Assembly: GCA_045127595.1 (NCBI GenBank)
Contig: JBGVQS010000013.1
Location: 1 to 64,000, forward strand
DNA: 64,000 nt
Reading direction: 5' to 3'
Source of the DNA: Scatosoma sp045127595
GTDB lineage: Bacteria > Bacillota > Clostridia > Christensenellales > Borkfalkiaceae
Position numbers and translations under genes: made by a program. Shown piece by piece: positions 59,821-64,000 of the stretch. Each line of letters starts with the position of its first letter. Within the stretch, counting starts at the first letter, position 1. The notes under the pieces were generated by a model. It was given only the letters and a program-made list of their open reading frames with translations. It ran no database searches and was not told the origin of the DNA.

Positions 59821-60073
59821 CTTAAATATATGAATAACTGTTCATTTAATAACCAACAAAGTACTTTTTAACCAAGAAATCACTCTTTGATTCAAAAAGC
59901 ATTCTTCAAATCCCAAAGCACTCTTTTGTTTCTTAAATATATGAATAACTGTTCATTTAATAACCAACAAAAGGCACTTTAAACCATAAAATAGTCTTTG
60001 ATTCAAAAGTAGTCTTTAACCCCCAAAGCACTATTTATTTCTTGAATATATGAATAACTGTTCATATATTCAA
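59821..60073 (-). promoter_or_regulatory. ArsR-type operator array in about 110-bp tandem repeats
   Basis: Three copies of a CTTAAATATATGAATAACTG-like block begin at 59821, 59932 and 60041 (offsets 111 and 109). The promoter-proximal copy (60042-60073) is a perfect 13-bp inverted repeat, TTGAATATATGAA and TTCATATATTCAA, around TAACTG, the form expected of ArsR/SmtB operators. The other two keep the left arm but have a shortened right arm (TTCATTTAA). Between copies the sequence is also similar (TCTTTGATTCAAAA and CCCAAAGCACT recur), showing tandem duplication of the whole region. The first copy overlaps the predicted transcription start. Confidence 0.82.
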
Positions 60074-60077
60074 ATAT

Positions 60078-60106
60078 ATTTTAACAGCTTACGGCGGAAA
60101 TGTCAA
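60078..60106 (-). promoter_or_regulatory. Promoter of the arsR-cadA unit
   Basis: TTGACA (60101-60106), 17 bp, TAAAAT (60078-60083) on the minus strand. The perfect operator palindrome begins 5 bp downstream of the -10. The transcript would have a leader of about 380 nt containing all three operator copies and no gene. Confidence 0.83.
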
Positions 60107-60257
60107 GCGATTTGAAGAAAATTTACTGATTTTTATATAAAGAAATAACTGTAAACAAATATAATCTGGTTAATAATTTTGACAAAAAAATCCAGCGTTT
60201 AAAAAAATTTCGCAAAAGAAATCCTTCATATTTTTTTCTTGCATTTATATAACATTA

Positions 60258-60289
60258 TAAAAAATAAGCGGTGGACTATTATCCACCGC
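60258..60289 (-). terminator. Terminator of the small lipoprotein gene
   Basis: GCGGTGGA and TCCACCGC arms around a 6-nt loop, followed by TTATTTTTTA on the minus strand. The stretch 60107-60257 holds no gene. Confidence 0.85.
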
Positions 60290-60341
60290 AGTATTTTTGT
60301 TTCAAGCCTATTCATATTGTTTTACGTAGCAAAGTTTAATT

Positions 60342-60980
60342 TTATTGAAAACTCTTTATTTCAATAGGTATTGTTGTCGTTCCATAATTAGAAAAAACAT
60401 AAGTACAATTATACAATTTATTAGAGTTAGAAGTCATTTTAATCTTTTTTAATACCTTGTTTTCAAAATAATACGAAAAAACGGTCGATTTATCTTGAAA
60501 TTCATAATAATAACATTTTTTACGTTTATTGTATTTCAATACTTCATAAGGCTTCTTATATCGAGAAACAAACTCAGCGTTCGGTAAATATGCCGTTTCA
60601 ATTTCATCCATCAATGAAGGATTAGATTTTCTCCAAGCAGTATCTTCTTCCGTATAATCTTCAAAATACTCACTACCGTACAAATAGCAAATTTTCTCTC
60701 CGTTTTCTATACCATATAAAAGCCCAAAATATTGCAAATCGTTATAATATCTAAATATTGCAAAACCGTTATCGACATAATAATAGTATTCTTTTCCATT
60801 ATCGTATAACCAAGGGGTTACACAAAACGTTACGTTTGATAATGCTTCTTTTGTAAATGCATTATCGTATTCTTCTTGGGATACTTTGTATTTTTTATCG
60901 GAGCAGCCCGATAAAACTATGCTACAAAGCATAAGCAAAACCGCAACCCCAATCGCTAATAACTTTTTAATTTTTTTCAT
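60342..60980 (-). CDS. Hypothetical Tyr-rich lipoprotein
   Basis: A 212-residue predicted lipoprotein: basic N-terminus, hydrophobic signal and a lipobox ending at Cys (IVLSGC, about 25-30). The mature part is rich in Tyr, Asn and Lys, and beta-rich in appearance (for example KEYYYYVDNGFAIFRYY). I recognise no family. The ATG at 60980 is preferred, with GGGG 6 nt upstream; earlier in-frame ATGs at 60992 and 61025 lack ribosome sites. Its base composition is more A+T-rich than the surrounding genes, which may point to recent acquisition. Region 61026-61103 shows no other feature. Confidence 0.7.
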   Translation of the reverse strand: MKKIKKLLAIGVAVLLMLCSIVLSGCSDKKYKVSQEEYDNAFTKEALSNVTFCVTPWLYDNGKEYYYYVDNGFAIFRYYNDLQYFGLLYGIENGEKICYLYGSEYFEDYTEEDTAWRKSNPSLMDEIETAYLPNAEFVSRYKKPYEVLKYNKRKKCYYYEFQDKSTVFSYYFENKVLKKIKMTSNSNKLYNCTYVFSNYGTTTIPIEIKSFQ

Positions 60981-61103
60981 GATTTTCCCCATATACTTAA
61001 TTTCTCTCATTCTGTTTATTTTCAAAGCACCAACCGTCGATTTTCATAGATAGGTATTTCTCTCTTTAAGTTTTTCTTTACTTTAATCAAAAAATTGTTT
61101 GTT

Positions 61104-61916
61104 TTAAACGTCAAAACGGGAAATAAATACTTTCGCGTTTAAATATATCCACTTACCCGACAAGTCAAAGCGCAATTTCTTTGCAACCAAGCATTGACGG
61201 GAGAGCTTTTCGGCTTTATTTTTCGCCGTTAAGCCGTATTTCATATCCCCAACAATCGGACACCCAACGTGCGCCAAATGCGTCCTGATTTGATGGGTTT
61301 TGCCCGTGTGTAATATAATCTCCACCTTGGTCGTTTCGTTACGCGTTTCTAAAATCTTGTATTCCGTTATAATCTTTTCCGCTCCATGCGTTTCCCGATC
61401 GTAAATCCGCACTCGAGCTTGCGTAGCGTCCTTTTTTAAATATGCGGTCAATACCCCCGCTGATTTTTCAAACGCTCCAAAACAAAGCGCGTGATATATC
61501 TTTTCAATCTTTCGTTCTTTGAACGCTGTCAAAAGCTCCTTTTCCGTTTCCGCATTTTTCGCAAACGCCAAAAGTCCTTGGGTATTTCTATCCAAACGAT
61601 GAATAAAATAATATTCCCCCTGCCGAATAAGCGCTGCGAATACCGCTTCGGAATTAACGCCGCTTTCCTTGTCGGCAATCAAAATATTCTCGTCTTCGTA
61701 TACCGTGTAAAAAGCAGGTTTTTCTTCTTGCTTTTTCGTCAAGAAATAAGCGACAATATCCCCTTTCGCAAGGGGCATGTCCGAGTTGACGCGATTTCCG
61801 TTGACTTTTATTTCCCGATTCTTTAAAAGATACGTCCAAAAAAAACTACCCTGTGCGTAGTTGTTTTCGGTAAATTCTTTTAACGATTGATTTTTATCGG
61901 AAATAAGCTGCAACAT
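61104..61916 (-). CDS. RluA-family pseudouridine synthase
   Basis: Converts uridine to pseudouridine in rRNA or tRNA. The 270-residue protein has an N-terminal S4-like RNA-binding domain (about 10-60, IKVNGNRVNSDMPLAKGD) and the catalytic motif HRLDRNTQGLLAFAK (catalytic Asp in HRLD, about 106), with HTGKTHQIRTHLAHVGCPIVGD toward the C-terminus (split motif GKTHQIR and CPIVGD). The target site cannot be told among the RluA/C/D groups. The ATG has AAGAGG upstream and the gene has its own promoter. Confidence 0.92.
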   Translation of the reverse strand: MLQLISDKNQSLKEFTENNYAQGSFFWTYLLKNREIKVNGNRVNSDMPLAKGDIVAYFLTKKQEEKPAFYTVYEDENILIADKESGVNSEAVFAALIRQGEYYFIHRLDRNTQGLLAFAKNAETEKELLTAFKERKIEKIYHALCFGAFEKSAGVLTAYLKKDATQARVRIYDRETHGAEKIITEYKILETRNETTKVEIILHTGKTHQIRTHLAHVGCPIVGDMKYGLTAKNKAEKLSRQCLVAKKLRFDLSGKWIYLNAKVFISRFDV

Positions 61917-61934
61917 ATATAAACCTCTTGTTCC

Positions 61935-61963
61935 ATTATAAAACTTTTGCGCGTAAATAGCAA
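61935..61963 (-). promoter_or_regulatory. Promoter of the pseudouridine synthase gene
   Basis: TTGCTA (61958-61963), 17 bp, TATAAT (61935-61940) on the minus strand, 18 bp before the start codon. Confidence 0.8.
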
Positions 61964-61971
61964 GTAAATCG

Positions 61972-62010
61972 TATAAAAAAGGCGGTGCATTTTCGATACG
62001 CGCCGCCTTT
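61972..62010 (-). terminator. Terminator of the surface-protein gene
   Basis: AAAGGCGG and CCGCCTTT arms with a 17-nt loop, followed by TTTATAC on the minus strand, 13 bp past the stop codon. Confidence 0.8.
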
Positions 62011-62022
62011 CATCAAATCCGA

Positions 62023-64000
62023 TTATTTAGATTTCTTTTGTTTTTTTGCTTTCTTCGCCTTTAACGCTTTCGTATCAACGTCTTCCAACGTTTCGTCAGA
62101 GGGCTTAATCAAAAGCAAGATGATGATAAGCACAAGCATCAACGCTGCGATAGAGAAAAGTACAACGGAAAGAATGTTGTTCTTTAACCATTCATTTTCC
62201 CCTTTAATGGTAACCGCTTTCGATTCAACGATTACTACCTTGAACGCCGTTGCGCGCTGTGCGGGAACTTTTGCTTCCCAAATATCCGCAAAGATAAGGT
62301 AGTTGCCTTCTTCCGCTGTCTTAAAGCTACGGCTGGTCGGGTTCCAGTTGAATTTGTTGTCGCTTGCTTCCCAGTCGTCAGGATGATCTTCTTCGTTGAT
62401 TTTGCTGTTAAATTCTTCAATGCGAACGAAGCAATCTTCGATCTGTTCCGCTGTCGTGCCGCTGTTCGTATAGGAAACCAACAACTTCGCATATTCCTTA
62501 ATATATAAGGGGAAATAATCCTTATTTCCGTAAACGTCCGCTTTTACTTCGCTAAGCTTGCCTTCAAGCGCGTCCTGCAACGTCGTGTAAGAAACTTTTA
62601 CGAAGTCGTCCGCAGTCAAGCCGATCAAATTCGCTTTATCGCCGTTGATTTTGTAAAGCGCATAATTCGATTTTTGTTCGGAAGCACCCAACACGGTAAA
62701 CGTGCTCATTGTATACGTCGTATCAAGAACTTCCGTCGATTTCATAGAAGAAGTGCTAGTCGCATTCTTTACGGAAAGAGGTTGGTTCTTAATCGTGAAA
62801 TTGAATTCGGGAATTTCTTCGATATCCCATACGGTCGTCGAAGTAATTTCAACAAGCTCGTTATCTTCCGTATAATAATACATACTGTTGCCAGCTTTGT
62901 CCGTCGCGAAGATCTTAAACTTGTACAAACCTTCTTCCGAACAAGTAAACGACAAACCGCTGTACGAGAGCGTCGAGGTTACGCTTGCGCTGGAAGAAGA
63001 CGGCTTGTAGTAGCTGATCTTGAATTGCAAGTTTCTGTACCCGTTATTATCGGAAATCAACCACTTGCAGGAAGGCAACTTAATCGATTCGTTGCTCTTG
63101 AGCGTTCCCGCCGCCGTGTCTACGTCGTCTTGGAAATCGTCTACAAGCGTTTGATAATCCGCCGTTTTTTCGTTGGTTTTCGTGCCCTCTATCGCGTTTA
63201 AAATCGTATAACGAGGTCCGTCCGTGTTTTGATCGATACAAATATAGGACATCTTATACGCGTCTCTCGTTTCGTTGAATTTAGCATCAAGTTCTACCGT
63301 TTCCAACGCATACCAAGAAAGATCATAGGTAACCTTTTCATACTCATCAACGGTATCCCCCGTCGAATCTACGGAATAGGTCTTGTCCCCAAGCTTAATC
63401 TTGATGGAAATATATTCCATACCCGCTTCCGCATATACGGTCGTCTTTTCCCCGTTCGCCTTTTCATAAACGGAGTCGCTCAAATACGGAGAAGTCGTAT
63501 AGGTCTTATATTTAGGCGCTTCATCCGTATTGCCGGGGTTGTATTGATAGAAAGACTTGCTTTCCGTCAAACCGCTGTTTTGCAATACGTCGATTTTTTC
63601 ATACGAGAAGCTGAGCACCGTACCAAGCTGGAATCCGCTGACGTCTTCGTTCATAACGAGTACGGGAGCAGCCGTATCGGTTACGGAAACCGCGTCGGTA
63701 GAACCGCTTGCGTTATCAAAACGCTGACCGTTCAGGTTGAGCAAATTCAACGCCGTCGTTTCCTGTCCTTCCTTTACTTCCGCTTTAAACGTAAGGGGCT
63801 TGAAACCTTCGGAATAATCGGAATAATACGCGCCTACGTTGGTAAAGCTACCGATTTCCTCGCCGTTGATCATCACTTTATATTCGCCGTCGTCCGCACC
63901 TTCCGCAAGCGTAAAATCAATATCCTTTGCAACCTTTTCCGCCGTACCGTCGTTTACCGCAGCATATACGTCCGTTCCGTCGTTGGTAAAGGTAACCGTG
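62023..64000 (-). CDS. Large cell-surface protein with C-terminal membrane anchor, N-terminus beyond the window
   Basis: About 658 C-terminal residues of an exported protein are visible; the frame is open to the window edge. The visible part is rich in Ser, Thr, Asp and Tyr, with beta-sandwich-like repeats (segments such as VSVTDTAAPVLVMNE resemble Ig-like or cadherin-like domain borders). It ends in one transmembrane helix (LSVVLFSIAALMLVLIIILL) and a cytoplasmic tail with DETLEDVDTKALKAKK and a Lys-rich end. No LPXTG motif is seen. An extracellular, membrane-tethered role is inferred; the function is unknown. It has its own terminator. Confidence 0.8.
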   Translation of the reverse strand, partial: TVTFTNDGTDVYAAVNDGTAEKVAKDIDFTLAEGADDGEYKVMINGEEIGSFTNVGAYYSDYSEGFKPLTFKAEVKEGQETTALNLLNLNGQRFDNASGSTDAVSVTDTAAPVLVMNEDVSGFQLGTVLSFSYEKIDVLQNSGLTESKSFYQYNPGNTDEAPKYKTYTTSPYLSDSVYEKANGEKTTVYAEAGMEYISIKIKLGDKTYSVDSTGDTVDEYEKVTYDLSWYALETVELDAKFNETRDAYKMSYICIDQNTDGPRYTILNAIEGTKTNEKTADYQTLVDDFQDDVDTAAGTLKSNESIKLPSCKWLISDNNGYRNLQFKISYYKPSSSSASVTSTLSYSGLSFTCSEEGLYKFKIFATDKAGNSMYYYTEDNELVEITSTTVWDIEEIPEFNFTIKNQPLSVKNATSTSSMKSTEVLDTTYTMSTFTVLGASEQKSNYALYKINGDKANLIGLTADDFVKVSYTTLQDALEGKLSEVKADVYGNKDYFPLYIKEYAKLLVSYTNSGTTAEQIEDCFVRIEEFNSKINEEDHPDDWEASDNKFNWNPTSRSFKTAEEGNYLIFADIWEAKVPAQRATAFKVVIVESKAVTIKGENEWLKNNILSVVLFSIAALMLVLIIILLLIKPSDETLEDVDTKALKAKKAKKQKKSK

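Noticed and set aside
59821..60073. CRISPR or integron-like array from repeated ~20-nt blocks at ~110-bp spacing
   Set aside because: Only three copies, the intervening sequences are also repeats of each other, and the block is an ArsR-type operator next to arsR-cadA.
1..64000. tRNA or rRNA genes, insertion sequences, phage genes
   Set aside because: No T-arm GTTCRANNC cluster with acceptor stem, no rRNA stretches, and no transposase, integrase or structural phage protein was found by reading both strands.

Overview
The window reads as chromosomal DNA of a low-to-middle G+C Gram-positive bacterium (Bacillota, Clostridia). A gut Christensenellales-type lineage is my best guess, from the mix of a T-box on ileS, an archaeal-type aspS, BspA-like lipoproteins, Ser/Pro-rich surface proteins and the gene order ispG-(polC)-rimP-nusA-ylxR-ylxQ-infB-rbfA-nrnA; this is inference, not a database match. 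Nearly all genes lie on the minus strand. The plus-strand exceptions are a pyridoxal kinase, a probable 6S RNA, a secreted nuclease and an aldose epimerase. Every promoter I could score is a sigma-A type with a 17-bp spacer. I see no tRNA, rRNA, CRISPR array, insertion sequence or prophage.

Layout. 1-3.2 kb: ileS (3' end cut by the window) behind a T-box leader. 3.2-6.1 kb: HMA protein, aspS, divergent pdxY, 6S RNA. 6.1-10 kb: hexuronate operon uxaC-eda-yitT-kdgK. 10-16.7 kb: M6 peptidase lipoprotein; sigma factor / putative anti-sigma / RibD-like reductase; trxB-like-dinB. 16.8-21.5 kb: surface nuclease; cdaA-micro-cdaR-lysC-esterase. 21.6-30.1 kb: holA, and a 1884-residue DUF4011-type helicase/nuclease with comEC. 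30.2-36.8 kb: rimP-nusA-ylxR-ylxQ-infB-rbfA-nrnA. 36.8-43.5 kb: rarA, nrdR, ispG, a polymerase-less PolC-like protein, a serine hydrolase and a BspA lipoprotein. 43.6-47.6 kb: membrane protein, rsmD, coaD, aroF, pheA. 47.6-54.9 kb: dgt-dnaG-rpoD-trmK-nif3-zinc ribbon-alr. 55-57.2 kb: epimerase, yfcE, rdgB. 57.2-60.1 kb: arsR-cadA metal efflux under a repeated operator. 60.3-64 kb: lipoprotein, RluA-type synthase, and a surface protein cut by the window edge.

The observations I consider most worth following are: (1) the canonical polC position holds only an N-terminal/OB/DEDDh-exonuclease protein with no PHP or polymerase core; (2) the gene after the diadenylate cyclase, where CdaR is expected, is a 33-residue single-helix protein with no YbbR domains; (3) the arsR-cadA promoter carries a perfect 13-bp inverted-repeat operator over the start site followed by two ~110-bp tandem copies of the same region; (4) a 15-nt motif occurs six times, four times just past stop codons; (5) the thioredoxin-reductase-like protein lacks the NADPH-binding signature, as in ferredoxin-dependent enzymes; (6) the large helicase resembles DUF4011-helicase-Vsr phage-defence proteins but its nuclease motif is altered.
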